From positions 372,001-436,000 of the forward strand of contig CAWGXZ010000003.1 of assembly GCA_963826695.1 (NCBI GenBank): a stretch of DNA of 64,000 nt, written 5' to 3'. Numbering within the stretch: the first letter of the stretch is position 1; the number at the start of each line of letters is the position of its first letter. Position numbers and translations under genes: made by a program. This document shows positions 8,488 to 17,871 of this stretch, piece by piece. The notes below the pieces were generated by a model that searched no databases, was not told the origin of the DNA, and saw nothing but the letters and a program-made list of their open reading frames with translations. Source of the stretch: CAWGXZ01 sp963826695. Lineage in GTDB: Bacteria; Pseudomonadota; Gammaproteobacteria; Burkholderiales; Burkholderiaceae_C.

Positions 8488-9411
8488 ATGGACACCCTGA
8501 TCCAGCAGATCATCAACGGCCTGGTGCTCGGCAGCGTCTATGCGCTGGTGGCGCTCGGCTACACCATGGTCTACGGCATCATCAACCTGATCAACTTCGC
8601 CCACGGCGAGGTGCTGATGGTCGGCGCGCTGACCAGCTGGACGGTGGTCGGCGCACTGGCGGGCACCGGCTGGCCAGGCTGGCTGCTGCTGTCGATCTCG
8701 GCGGTGGCCGCGGTGATCGTCTGCTGCGTGCTCAACTTCACGATCGAGCGGGTCGCCTACCGGCCGTTGCGCAATGCGCCACGGCTTGCACCGCTGATCA
8801 CGGCGATGGGTGTCAGCCTGCTGCTGCAGACGCTCGCCATGATCATCTGGAAGCCGAACTACAAGGCCTATCCGATCCTGCTGCCGAGCGAGCCGTTCCA
8901 CATCGGCGGCGCGGTGATCAACACGACGCAGATCCTGATCCTCGTCTTGACGGCGATCACGCTGGCCAGCCTGATGTTCCTCGTCAACAAGACCAAGCTC
9001 GGCCGCGCCATGCGCGCGACGGCGGAAAACCCGCGCGTGGCCAGTCTGATGGGCGTGCGGCCGGACATGGTGATATCCGCCACCTTCGTCATCGGTGCCG
9101 CGCTCGCAGCGCTCGCCGGCGTGATGTACGCGGCGAACTACGGCTCGGTGCAACACAGCATGGGCTTCCTGCCGGGGCTCAAGGCCTTTACGGCCGCTGT
9201 CTTCGGCGGCATCGGCAATCTGCCCGGGGCGATGCTCGGCGGCGTGCTGCTCGGCCTGATCGAGTCGCTCGGTGCGGGCTACATCGGCGTGCTGACCGGC
9301 GGCGTGCTCGGCAGCAACTACCAGGACATATTCGCCTTCATCGTGCTGATCGGCGTGCTGACACTGCGGCCGCAAGGCCTGCTCGGCGAACGCGTGGCGG
9401 ACCGCGCATGA
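8488..9411 (+). CDS. livH: Branched-chain amino-acid ABC transporter permease LivH
   Basis: 307 residues, highly hydrophobic with about eight transmembrane segments and the LivH hallmarks N-G-L-V-L-G-S-V-Y-A-L-V-A-L-G-Y-T-M near the start, FAHGE, and ERVAYRPLR. It forms the inner-membrane channel with LivM. A GGGAGAA ribosome site overlaps the end of rarA, and the ATG is 3 bases after the rarA stop. No periplasmic binding protein (LivK) is encoded in this cluster, so substrate specificity (Leu/Ile/Val, urea or an aromatic compound) is not settled. Confidence 0.93.
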   Translation: MDTLIQQIINGLVLGSVYALVALGYTMVYGIINLINFAHGEVLMVGALTSWTVVGALAGTGWPGWLLLSISAVAAVIVCCVLNFTIERVAYRPLRNAPRLAPLITAMGVSLLLQTLAMIIWKPNYKAYPILLPSEPFHIGGAVINTTQILILVLTAITLASLMFLVNKTKLGRAMRATAENPRVASLMGVRPDMVISATFVIGAALAALAGVMYAANYGSVQHSMGFLPGLKAFTAAVFGGIGNLPGAMLGGVLLGLIESLGAGYIGVLTGGVLGSNYQDIFAFIVLIGVLTLRPQGLLGERVADRA

Positions 9412-9457
9412 GCGGCGTCGCGGGCGTGACCAGCACCGCATACGGGAGCGGGACACC

Positions 9458-10561
9458 GTGGTGAGGACCAATGCCCACAAGCTGCTCGTCTTCCTGGTGG
9501 CGGCCGCGGCGCTGCTGGTGGTGCCGCTGATCGCCCAGCAATTCGGCAACGCCTGGGTGCGCATCATCGACGTTGCGCTGCTCTATGTCCTGCTGGCGCT
9601 CGGGCTGAACATCGTCGTCGGCTACGCCGGGCTGCTCGACCTCGGTTACGTCGCCTTCTATGCCGTCGGTGCCTACCTGTTCGCCTTGCTGGCGAGCCCG
9701 CATCTGGGCGACACCTTCCCGGCCGTCCAGGCCGTGTTCCCCGACGGGCTGCACCTGCCACTCTGGGCAGCGCTGCCGCTGGCCGCGGTGGTCGCGGCGT
9801 TCTTCGGCGTTCTGCTCGGCGCACCGACGCTCCGGCTGCGCGGTGACTACCTGGCGATCGTCACGCTCGGTTTCGGCGAGATCATCCGCGTCTTCCTCAA
9901 CAACCTCGATGCGCCGGTCAACGTCACCAACGGCCCGCGGGGCCTGTCGCAGATCGACTCGGCGCAACTCGCCGGCGTCGATCTGGCGCGCAAGGGCGAG
10001 CTGTTCGGCATCGAGCTGCCGGGTGTCACCAACCACTACTACCTGTTTCTGGCGCTGGTCGTGCTCAGCGTCGTGATCTGCTCGAGGCTCGAGCACAGCC
10101 GCATCGGCCGCGCCTGGATGGCCATTCGCGAAGACGAGATCGCTGCCAAGGCGATGGGGATCGACACGCGCAACCTCAAGCTGCTGGCCTTCGCCATGGG
10201 CGCCTCGTTCGGCGGCGTCGCCGGGGTGCTGTTCGCCAGCTTCCAGGGCTTCGTCTCGCCGGAATCGTTCAGCCTGCAGGAGTCGGTGATGATCGTCGCC
10301 ATGGTGGTGCTGGGTGGCCTCGGTCACATTCCCGGCGTGATCGTCGGCGCGCTGCTGCTCGCCGCCTTGCCCGAGGTGCTGCGATATGTGGCGGGCCCGC
10401 TGCAGCAGATGACCGATGGCCGGCTCGACGCAGCCATCCTGCGCCAGCTGCTGGTCGCCCTGGCGATGATCTCGATCATGCTGATCCGTCCGCGCGGCCT
10501 CTGGCCGGCGCCGGAACACGGCAAGCGCGCACCTGCCGCCGGGAGTGCGGCCGGTGGCTGA
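9458..10561 (+). CDS. livM: Branched-chain amino-acid ABC transporter permease LivM
   Basis: 367 residues. It is the partner of LivH, with an N-terminal signal-anchor and about ten hydrophobic segments. The family motif LALGLNIVVGYAGLLDLGYVAF follows the first helices, and the RLRGDYLAIVTLGFGEIIR cytoplasmic loop that contacts the ATPase lies at about residues 125-145. The start is a GTG at 9458 (or the adjacent GTG at 9461) after a GGGAG. It overlaps the livG start by a few bases. Confidence 0.93.
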   Translation: MVRTNAHKLLVFLVAAAALLVVPLIAQQFGNAWVRIIDVALLYVLLALGLNIVVGYAGLLDLGYVAFYAVGAYLFALLASPHLGDTFPAVQAVFPDGLHLPLWAALPLAAVVAAFFGVLLGAPTLRLRGDYLAIVTLGFGEIIRVFLNNLDAPVNVTNGPRGLSQIDSAQLAGVDLARKGELFGIELPGVTNHYYLFLALVVLSVVICSRLEHSRIGRAWMAIREDEIAAKAMGIDTRNLKLLAFAMGASFGGVAGVLFASFQGFVSPESFSLQESVMIVAMVVLGGLGHIPGVIVGALLLAALPEVLRYVAGPLQQMTDGRLDAAILRQLLVALAMISIMLIRPRGLWPAPEHGKRAPAAGSAAGG

Positions 10562-11316
10562 CTGGGTGCTGCAGGTCGAGGGGGTGTCCAAGCGCTTCGG
10601 CGGGCTGCAGGCGCTGAGCGATGTCGGCATGGCGATCGCGCGTGGCCAGGTCTATGGCCTGATCGGTCCCAACGGTGCTGGCAAGACGACGTTCTTCAAC
10701 GTACTGACCGGGTTGTATGCACCCGATTCGGGCGTCTTCCAGCTCGACGGCAGGCCTTACCGGCCGAGTTCGGTGCACGAGGTTGCCAAGGCGGGTATTG
10801 CACGGACTTTCCAGAACATTCGCCTTTTCGACGAGATGACGGCGCTCGAGAACGTGATGGTCGGTCGCCATGTGCGCACCCGCTCGGGGCTGCTCGGTGC
10901 GGTGCTGCGCACGCCGGGCTTCAAGGCCGAGGAGGCGGCGATCGAAGCGCGCTCGCGCGAGCTGCTGGACTACGTCGGCATTGCCCGCTACGCCGACTAC
11001 CGGGCGCGCACCTTGAGCTACGGCGACCAGCGCCGGCTCGAAATTGCCCGCGCCTTGGCGACCGAGCCACGGCTGATCGCGCTCGACGAGCCCGCCGCCG
11101 GCATGAACGCGACCGAGAAGGGCGTGCTGCGTGAACTGATCGACCGCATCCGCAAGGATGGGCGGACGATCCTGCTCATCGAGCACGACGTCAAGCTGGT
11201 GATGGGCCTGTGCGACCGCGTGACGGTGCTCGACTACGGCAAGGCGATCGCCGAAGGAACGCCTGCCGAGGTGCAGCGCAACCCGCTCGTCGTCGAGGCT
11301 TACCTGGGTGTTGCGC

Positions 11317-11327
<11 letters not shown>
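10554..11327 (+). CDS. livG: Branched-chain amino-acid ABC transporter ATPase LivG
   Basis: 257 residues. Walker A GPNGAGKTT is at 38-46. The signature is LSYGDQRR, the variant seen in LivG, and Walker B ends ALDEPAAGMN. I prefer the GTG at 10554, 9 bases after GGGAG, over a GTG at 10545, which lies too close to that site. Either way it overlaps the livM stop. It powers transport together with LivF. Confidence 0.93.
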
Positions 11328-12051
<724 letters not shown>

Positions 12052-12163
12052 GCCCTCCCTCCACCTCGGCGTTGCGAATGTGGCAACGGCTGGTGAAAAC
12101 CACGGCCGAAACGTCGAGAGAGGTGCCTAGAATCGCCGCACTGGATCAGCGTAGGAGACCGCT

Positions 12164-12631
12164 TTGAAAATCAAGAGCCAAAAAGACTTCTGGTCGGGGA
12201 TCATGTTCCTGGTCGTGGGTGGCGGGTTCGCCGCCGGGGCCTACAACTACTCGATGGGCACCGCGGCGCGGCCCGGGCCGGGCTACTTCCCGTTGATCCT
12301 CAGCACGATTCTCGCGGTCCTCGGCGCGATCGTGCTCTTCAAGTCCTTGACGGTCGAGACCGCCGACGGCGACCCGATCGGCAAAATTGCGTGGCGTCCC
12401 TTGCTCGTTGTCCTGGTGGCGATCACCGTGTTCGCGATCTCGATCCAAAGACTCGGCATGTTCATCTCGATCCCGATCCTGATCGGCATCGTCAGCGCGG
12501 CCGGTGACGAGTTTTCCTGGTTGGGGGTGATTGCCAGTGCGGTCATCCTGACCGTCTTTTCGTACCTGGTCTTCATCCTGGGCCTCGGGCTGACGATCCC
12601 GTTGCTCCCGAGCTTCCTTGCTGCCAGCTGA
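12164..12631 (+). CDS. tctB: Tripartite tricarboxylate transporter small membrane subunit TctB
   Basis: 155 residues with four hydrophobic segments and the TctB pattern (K-D-F-W-S-G near the start, then A-R-P-G-P-G-Y-F-P after the first helix). It starts with a rare TTG at 12164, but an excellent AGGAGA ribosome site lies 6 bases upstream and the reading frame matches the family N-terminus. With TctA it forms the membrane part of a tripartite carboxylate importer driven by ion gradients. tctA follows after 21 bases. Confidence 0.9.
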   Translation: MKIKSQKDFWSGIMFLVVGGGFAAGAYNYSMGTAARPGPGYFPLILSTILAVLGAIVLFKSLTVETADGDPIGKIAWRPLLVVLVAITVFAISIQRLGMFISIPILIGIVSAAGDEFSWLGVIASAVILTVFSYLVFILGLGLTIPLLPSFLAAS

Positions 12632-12652
12632 ACAACAACCGGACGCCAAGCC

Positions 12653-14158
12653 ATGGATCTGCTAAACAACCTAGCGCTGGGTATGGGGGTCGCACTGACC
12701 TTCCAGAATATCCTTTACGCCTTCTTCGGCGCACTTCTCGGTACCTTGATCGGCGTGCTGCCGGGGCTCGGGCCGGTCGCAACGATCGCCATGTTGCTGC
12801 CGTCCATCTATGCGCTCGACGCCACGCCGGCGCTCATCATGCTGGCGGGCATCTACTACGGCGCGCAGTACGGCGGCTCGACGACGGCCATCCTGATCAA
12901 CGTGCCGGGTGAATCGGCCTCGGTGGTGACCGCCATCGACGGCTATGCCATGGCCCGCCAGGGCCGGGCCGGTGCGGCGCTGGCCGCGGCCGGACTCGGG
13001 TCGTTCTTTGCAGGCTGCGTCGGCACGATCGTCATCGCGGCATTCGCACCGCCGCTGACCGAGCTGGCTTTCAAGTTCGGGCCCGCGGAGTATTTCTCGC
13101 TGATGGTGCTCGGCCTCGTCGGCGCGGTGGTGCTGGCCTCGGGTTCGCTGCTCAAGGCGATCTCCATGATCATCCTCGGCCTGTTGCTCGCGCAGATCAA
13201 CACCGACGTGATCTCGGGCACCGCGCGCTACAGCTTCGACATTCCCGAACTGACCGACGGCATCGGTTTCGTGATCATCGCGATGGGCGTGTTCGGCTTC
13301 GGTGAAATCATTGCCAACCTCGGCATGCCTGCGGAACATCGTGAGGTGTTTACCAAGGACGTGAAAGGCCTTTGGCCGACGAAGCAGGACTTCAAGGATG
13401 CCTGGCCCGCGGTCGTGCGCGGCACGGTCCTCGGCAGTGCGCTCGGCGTGCTGCCGGGAGGTGGCGCGTTGCTTTCGTCCTTCGCGTCCTACACCTTGGA
13501 GAAGAAGCTTGCCGGTACCAAGGGCAACTTCGGCAAGGGCGATATCCGCGGCGTGGCAGGCCCGGAGTCGGCGAACAATGCAGGCTCGCAGACCTCGTTC
13601 ATCCCGATGCTGACGCTCGGCATCCCGCCGAACGCCGTGATGGCGCTGATGGTGGGCGCCATGACGATCAAGGGCATCCAGCCGGGCCCGCAGGTGATGA
13701 CCAGCAACCCGCAGCTGTTCTGGGGGCTGATCGCGTCGATGTGGGTCGGCAACCTGATGCTGATCATCCTGAACCTGCCGCTGATCGGCATCTGGATCAA
13801 GCTGCTGACGGTTCCGTACCGATACCTCTTCCCGGCCATCACGCTGTTCTGCTGTATCGGTGTTTACACGCTCAACAACAACAATTTCGACGTCTACATG
13901 ACGGCGATCTTCGCGTTGATCGGCTACGCCTTCTACAAGCTCGGCTGCGAGGGAGCGCCGCTGCTGCTCGGCTTCATTCTGGGGCCGATGATGGAAGAGA
14001 ACCTGCGCAGAGCGTTGCTCTTGTCACGCGGCGACTGGTCGACTTTCGTGACGCGTGGACTGTCTGCAGGCCTGCTGTTCGCAGCGCTGCTGCTGGTGGT
14101 CATCGTCATGCTGCCCTCGATTCGCAAGAAGCGCGAGGAGACGTTCGTCGAGGATTGA
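12653..14158 (+). CDS. tctA: Tripartite tricarboxylate transporter large permease TctA
   Basis: 501 residues with about twelve hydrophobic segments. The family motifs IGVLPGLGPVATIAMLLP (about 28-45) and YGAQYGGSTTAILINVPGE (about 70-90) are intact, and a second GVLPGGGA copy occurs in the second half. It is the transport channel for citrate-like or aromatic carboxylates delivered by a TctC/Bug receptor. A rho-independent terminator follows at 14197-14224. Confidence 0.95.
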   Translation: MDLLNNLALGMGVALTFQNILYAFFGALLGTLIGVLPGLGPVATIAMLLPSIYALDATPALIMLAGIYYGAQYGGSTTAILINVPGESASVVTAIDGYAMARQGRAGAALAAAGLGSFFAGCVGTIVIAAFAPPLTELAFKFGPAEYFSLMVLGLVGAVVLASGSLLKAISMIILGLLLAQINTDVISGTARYSFDIPELTDGIGFVIIAMGVFGFGEIIANLGMPAEHREVFTKDVKGLWPTKQDFKDAWPAVVRGTVLGSALGVLPGGGALLSSFASYTLEKKLAGTKGNFGKGDIRGVAGPESANNAGSQTSFIPMLTLGIPPNAVMALMVGAMTIKGIQPGPQVMTSNPQLFWGLIASMWVGNLMLIILNLPLIGIWIKLLTVPYRYLFPAITLFCCIGVYTLNNNNFDVYMTAIFALIGYAFYKLGCEGAPLLLGFILGPMMEENLRRALLLSRGDWSTFVTRGLSAGLLFAALLLVVIVMLPSIRKKREETFVED

Positions 14159-14196
14159 AGCAGCACGTGCGGCCTGTCCGGCCGCTCGTCATGCCG

Positions 14197-14224
14197 AACG
14201 GCACCGCTTGCGCGGTGCCGTTTC
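14197..14224 (+). terminator. Rho-independent terminator of tctBA
   Basis: Stem AACGGCACCGC 14197-14207, loop TTGC, GCGGTGCCGTT 14212-14222, then T. The 11-bp GC-rich stem with a short T tract lies 39 bases after the tctA stop. Confidence 0.75.
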
Positions 14225-14361
14225 TGCTTGTGGTCGCCAAACCTGTTCAGAAGCGTGGCAAGACGTTCGAGTTCGACGGGTCGACCGGCTACCGGTGCAC
14301 GAGCCCCGCCGAACAGCCAGGGTATCGCCGCGTTGATGGCGCCCGTGTACGTGCCGGCGCC

Positions 14362-15348
14362 TTATTCGACCTTGGCGCCCGAGCGTTTGACGACCGGCCC
14401 GTACTTCGCCAGCTCGCGCCGGACGAAGGCGGCAAAGTCCTCGGGCGAGCCTGGCATGGCCTCGGCCTGCAGCCCTGCAAGCCGGGCGCGCAGCTCGGGC
14501 GTGGCGAGCGCGTCGACAAAGGCGCGATTCAGCCGGGCGGTCACCTCGGCGGGCAGGCCTGCCGGCCCGAACAGGCCGAACCAGGTGTCGATATCGAAGC
14601 CGGCCAGGTTCGGCGCCGCCTCGGCCACCGTCGGCAGATCGGGAAGCAGGCTGGAGCGGGATGCGGTGGTGACTGCCAGCGCGCGCAGGCGCCCGGCACG
14701 CATGTTGGCCGAGGCTGCCGCCAGGTTGTCGAAGTTGAGGTCGACCTCGCCGGCAAGCAGCGCCAGCTGCGCCGCATTGCCCCCGCCGTACGGGATGTGG
14801 ACCATAAACGTGCCGGCCTGCGCCTTGAACATTTCGCCTGCAAGGTGCCCCGCACTGCCGATGCCGCCCGAACCGTAATTCAGCCGCCCGGGGTTCCTGC
14901 GCGCGTAGCTCACCAGGTCGGTGAGCCGCTCGATGCCAAGCGTGCGTGCCCGGTCGGGGTTCATCACCAGAACGTTGGGAACCCGCGCCACCCCGGTGAT
15001 TGGCGTGAAGTCGCGCAGGGCGTCATACGGCATTCGCGCGTACAGCCACGGGTTGATCGCATGCGTTGCGACCGCCCCCATCAGCAAGGTCTGTCCGTCT
15101 GGAGGCGACTTGGCGACACTGTCGGCGCCGAGGTTGCCCCCGGCACCGGGGCGGTTCTCGACGATCACGACGCCCACCGATTCGCGCACGCGCTCTGCCA
15201 GCGCGCGCGCAACGATATCGAGCGGTCCGCCGGCCGGGTACGGCACGACGATGCGAATGGGCCGCGTCTGCGCGAGCAGAAGCGAAGACGGTGCGGCGGC
15301 GCTTGCGACAAGCGCACCGAGGCCACGGAGAAAGGGACGGCGGTTCAT
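14362..15348 (-). CDS. Bug/TctC-family extracytoplasmic solute receptor
   Basis: 328 residues. The N-terminus MNRRPFLRGLG looks like a twin-arginine-type leader, followed by a hydrophobic stretch to about residue 26, so the mature protein is periplasmic. The Bug fold motifs are present: IRIVVPYPAGGPLD near 31-45 and VENRPGAGGNLGAD near 64-77. It would capture a carboxylate for TctAB. It converges on tctBA rather than preceding it, so pairing with this TctAB is likely but not proven; Bug receptors often occur as orphans. Confidence 0.92.
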   Translation of the reverse strand: MNRRPFLRGLGALVASAAAPSSLLLAQTRPIRIVVPYPAGGPLDIVARALAERVRESVGVVIVENRPGAGGNLGADSVAKSPPDGQTLLMGAVATHAINPWLYARMPYDALRDFTPITGVARVPNVLVMNPDRARTLGIERLTDLVSYARRNPGRLNYGSGGIGSAGHLAGEMFKAQAGTFMVHIPYGGGNAAQLALLAGEVDLNFDNLAAASANMRAGRLRALAVTTASRSSLLPDLPTVAEAAPNLAGFDIDTWFGLFGPAGLPAEVTARLNRAFVDALATPELRARLAGLQAEAMPGSPEDFAAFVRRELAKYGPVVKRSGAKVE

Positions 15349-15394
15349 ACGGCAGGCTTCGAGATCGGCGGACCCCGAAGCCTACCGCGTGGCG

Positions 15395-15715
15395 TCAGTA
15401 GCTCGCCGAGCCGAACCCGCGATGACTGCGCGCCAACGCACGCGCGACCTGATGCGAGCTGTCTTCGGGCATGGCGGCTTTCGGAGCCGCGACCTGGCTT
15501 GCCAGGTGCGCCTCGGCCGCGCGCATGACGTCGGCTCGCTGGGGATCGATCGACTGCCACTTGTCGCCGGCAATACGGAGCGCGCGTCGCGCCCGGTTGC
15601 TGCCGATGCTTTCCAACAACTGGTAGACCGATGCAGCGAAGTCGGCGGCCCATACCGCGCCGCGCGGCGCCACTGGGTTGATATGCGCAGGCTGACGAAT
15701 GACGGTGCTAACCAT
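15395..15715 (-). CDS. Small conserved-looking protein of unknown function
   Basis: 106 residues, soluble, with no signal peptide and no recognised domain. A helical middle (YQLLESIGSNRARRALRIAG and following) leads to a tail rich in H, R and G ending RGFGSASY. The start at 15715 is firm: a near-perfect GGAGGT Shine-Dalgarno precedes the ATG, although the frame extends 27 codons further. A strong sigma-70 promoter with an inverted repeat in its spacer lies about 45 bases upstream, so the gene appears separately regulated. I do not recognise its function. Confidence 0.7.
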   Translation of the reverse strand: MVSTVIRQPAHINPVAPRGAVWAADFAASVYQLLESIGSNRARRALRIAGDKWQSIDPQRADVMRAAEAHLASQVAAPKAAMPEDSSHQVARALARSHRGFGSASY

Positions 15716-15757
15716 GAAGGACCTCCAGAGTGCCGGAAAACTTTCCGGCCTGGCTGA

Positions 15758-15786
15758 ACTATAGGGTAAACCCTGATCTATGGCAA
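15758..15786 (-). promoter_or_regulatory. Sigma-70 promoter of the 106-residue protein gene
   Basis: On the minus strand: -35 TTGCCA (15786-15781), a 17-base spacer, -10 TATAGT (15763-15758). Five of six bases match each consensus hexamer and the spacing is ideal. Confidence 0.7.
15763..15774. promoter_or_regulatory. Inverted-repeat operator candidate in the promoter spacer
   Basis: AGGGT-AA-ACCCT: 5-base arms around a 2-base centre. It abuts the -10 element and occupies most of the spacer, so a bound protein would block or remodel RNA polymerase. A near copy lies about 55 bases upstream in transcription. Confidence 0.5.
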
Positions 15787-15817
15787 CGCTTCGCACACCG
15801 TGCGGGCGTTATCAATT

Positions 15818-15829
15818 AGGGTTTACTCT
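15818..15829. promoter_or_regulatory. Second, imperfect copy of the AGGGT-NN-ACCCT element
   Basis: AGGGT-TT-ACTCT, one mismatch in the right arm. Its centre is about 55 bases from the first copy, close to five helical turns, on the upstream side of the promoter. It overlaps the stop codon of the upstream reductase gene. Confidence 0.4.
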
Positions 15830-16878
15830 CGGTCTTCATGCTTGTCGGCCTCGGTGGTGAACGCATCGGCATAGAAGGCCTCGGGCGGAAGCCCACAACC
15901 TGCGACGAAGTCACGCTGCGCCGCATCGACCATCGTCGGGTTGCCGCAGGCGTAGACCTCGTGGGCCGACAGGTCCGGGAAATCGGCCATCACCGCCTGA
16001 TGCACCAGGCCGCTGCGGCCGCGCCAATCGCCCGCAGCCGCGTCGGAGAGCACCGGGATATAGCGCAGCCACCCGCCCGAGGCGGCGGCCTGCTCGACCC
16101 AGTCGTGCAGGTACAGGTCGCTGCGCGTGCGGCAGCCCCAGTACAGCCACGCCGGCCGGTCGCTTTGCAATCGCTGCAAGGTTTCGACGATGGCCTTGAT
16201 CGGCGCGAGGCCGGTGCCCGAAGCCAGCAGGATCAAGGGACGGCTGGATTCCTCGCGCAAGAAGAAACTGCCGAACGGCCCCTCCAGGCGCAGGATTTCG
16301 CGCTCCTTCAGCGAGGTGAACACCCGGTCGGTGAAGACGCCGCCCGGAACATGCCGGATGTGCAGTTCGATGCCCGGTTGGCCGGTGCCGAGGATTTCTT
16401 CCTGGCGCTGAGGGTCGTTGGCGATGGAGTAGCTGCGGCGCAGCCCGTCCTGCAGGATGAACTCGACGTATTGGCCCGGGCGGTAGCGCAGCCGGTCGTT
16501 GGCCGGAAGCTGCAGGCGGATGATCGCCACGTCATGCGTGGGGCGGATGATCGAGGCGACGCGCGACGGCATGCGGCGCGGCGGCACCTCGTCGAGTCCG
16601 ACCACCGTGCGAGCTTCGATAACGACATCGGTCTGTGCTGCTGCACGGCAGGTCAAGGTCCAGCCGGCAGCCTCCTCGTCGGTGCTCAGCGCTTTCGCCT
16701 GATGGGCGCCGTGGATCACGCGGCCCTCGAGCAGCCGGCTCTTGCACGATCCACAGGCGCCATCCTTGCAGCCGTACGGCAGGCCCACGCCCTGGCGGAT
16801 CGCGGCAAGAAGGATCGGCTCGTCGCGATCGACGCTGAAGGATCGGCCACTCGGCTGCACGGTGACGGTGAAGCTCAT
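15823..16878 (-). CDS. Two-domain flavoreductase with N-terminal 2Fe-2S ferredoxin (CDP-6-deoxy-delta-3,4-glucoseen reductase-like)
   Basis: 351 residues. Plant-type 2Fe-2S ligands are C37, C42 and C45 with the fourth cysteine near 75 (LTCRA). An FAD domain follows (about 100-200; RPGQYVEF and RSYSIAN are the flavin motifs), then an NAD(P) domain with ASGTGLAPIKA and a C-terminal YACGNPTMV. This layout matches AscD/DdhD-type proteins and oxygenase reductases. In betaproteobacteria such genes are widespread without a deoxysugar pathway, so the electron acceptor is unknown. It is divergent from the SDR gene with an 81-base gap. Confidence 0.9.
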   Translation of the reverse strand: MSFTVTVQPSGRSFSVDRDEPILLAAIRQGVGLPYGCKDGACGSCKSRLLEGRVIHGAHQAKALSTDEEAAGWTLTCRAAAQTDVVIEARTVVGLDEVPPRRMPSRVASIIRPTHDVAIIRLQLPANDRLRYRPGQYVEFILQDGLRRSYSIANDPQRQEEILGTGQPGIELHIRHVPGGVFTDRVFTSLKEREILRLEGPFGSFFLREESSRPLILLASGTGLAPIKAIVETLQRLQSDRPAWLYWGCRTRSDLYLHDWVEQAAASGGWLRYIPVLSDAAAGDWRGRSGLVHQAVMADFPDLSAHEVYACGNPTMVDAAQRDFVAGCGLPPEAFYADAFTTEADKHEDRE

Positions 16879-16959
16879 GGGCGCGCTTTCGTAAACTGGT
16901 TGCCATTCTCCCCGATCGTCCACGCCCGCACGGGCGACGGCCGACCCACCGCACCATCC

Positions 16960-17859
16960 ATGCATGCTCCCTCGCCATCGCAGCCACGGCAGTTCCACCG
17001 TCCGACCTTGCTGATCGTCGGCTGCGGCGACATCGGGTTGCGCGTGGCGCGGTTGCTGGTGGGCCGGTGGCGTGTGCTGGCGCTGACCTCCACGCCCGAG
17101 CGGGCGCAGCTGCTGCGCCAGGCCGGTATCGTCCCCATCGTCGGCAACCTCGACGATGCGCGCTCGCTGCGCCGGCTGCCCGCCGGTGCCGATGCACTGC
17201 TGCATCTGGCGCCGCCGCCGTCCGCGGGTGCCGAGGACCGGCGCACGGCCCACCTGCTTGCCGCAATCGGCCGACGCCCGCCGCCCGGTTGCATCGTCTA
17301 CGGCAGCACGACCGGCGTCTATGGCGATGCCGGCGGTGAACGCTTCGACGAAACCCGATCGGTCGCGCCCGGGACCGATCGCGCCCGGCGACGGGTCGAC
17401 GCCGAGCGGCGGCTGCGCGCCTACGGGCTCGAGTCCGGTGTTCGCGTCTGCGTGCTGCGCATACCAGGCATCTATGCTGCCGACCGGCCAGGCGGCCATC
17501 CGCGTGAACGACTGGCCCGGGCGACACCCGTGCTGCAGGCAGCCGACGACGTCTACACCAACCACATCCATGCCGACGACCTGGCCCGCGCCTGCGTGGC
17601 GGCGCTGCTGCGCGGGCGGCCGCAGCGCGTCGTCCATGCCAGCGACGACTCTGAACTGAAGATGGGCGACTACTTCGACCTGGCCGCAGACCTCGCCGGG
17701 CTGCCGCGCCCGCCGCGGCTGAGCCGTGCCGAAGCGGCGCAGCGGCTTTCGCCGATGGCGCTGAGCTTCATGAGCGAATCCCGGCGCCTCGACAACCGGC
17801 GGCTGAAGCAGGAGCTGCGGCTGCGTCTTCGCTACCCGACGGTGCGAGAGGGACTTTGA
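16960..17859 (+). CDS. Extended short-chain dehydrogenase / NAD-dependent epimerase-like protein
   Basis: 299 residues. It has a Rossmann fold with the dinucleotide motif VGCGDIG at about 20-26, a STTGVYGDAGG segment where the active-site serine/threonine of extended SDRs lies, and a hydrophobic end. It resembles the YeeZ-type atypical SDR group, in which the tyrosine-lysine pair is often degenerate; a clear Y-x-x-x-K is not visible here. Substrate unknown. The ATG at 16960 is the first start before the fold. Confidence 0.82.
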   Translation: MHAPSPSQPRQFHRPTLLIVGCGDIGLRVARLLVGRWRVLALTSTPERAQLLRQAGIVPIVGNLDDARSLRRLPAGADALLHLAPPPSAGAEDRRTAHLLAAIGRRPPPGCIVYGSTTGVYGDAGGERFDETRSVAPGTDRARRRVDAERRLRAYGLESGVRVCVLRIPGIYAADRPGGHPRERLARATPVLQAADDVYTNHIHADDLARACVAALLRGRPQRVVHASDDSELKMGDYFDLAADLAGLPRPPRLSRAEAAQRLSPMALSFMSESRRLDNRRLKQELRLRLRYPTVREGL

Positions 17860-17871
17860 GGCCGCTCGGCG

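Noticed and set aside
9408..9464. 18-codon frame overlapping the livH stop by ATGA
   Set aside because: It ends just inside livM and encodes nothing recognisable; the GTG start of livM is better supported.
6298..9567. Open frame of over 1000 codons on the minus strand opposite ftsK/lolA/rarA/livH
   Set aside because: It is antisense to four well-supported genes. In DNA with two-thirds G+C, opposite frames stay open by chance; the translation is Arg/Gln/His-rich with no domain.
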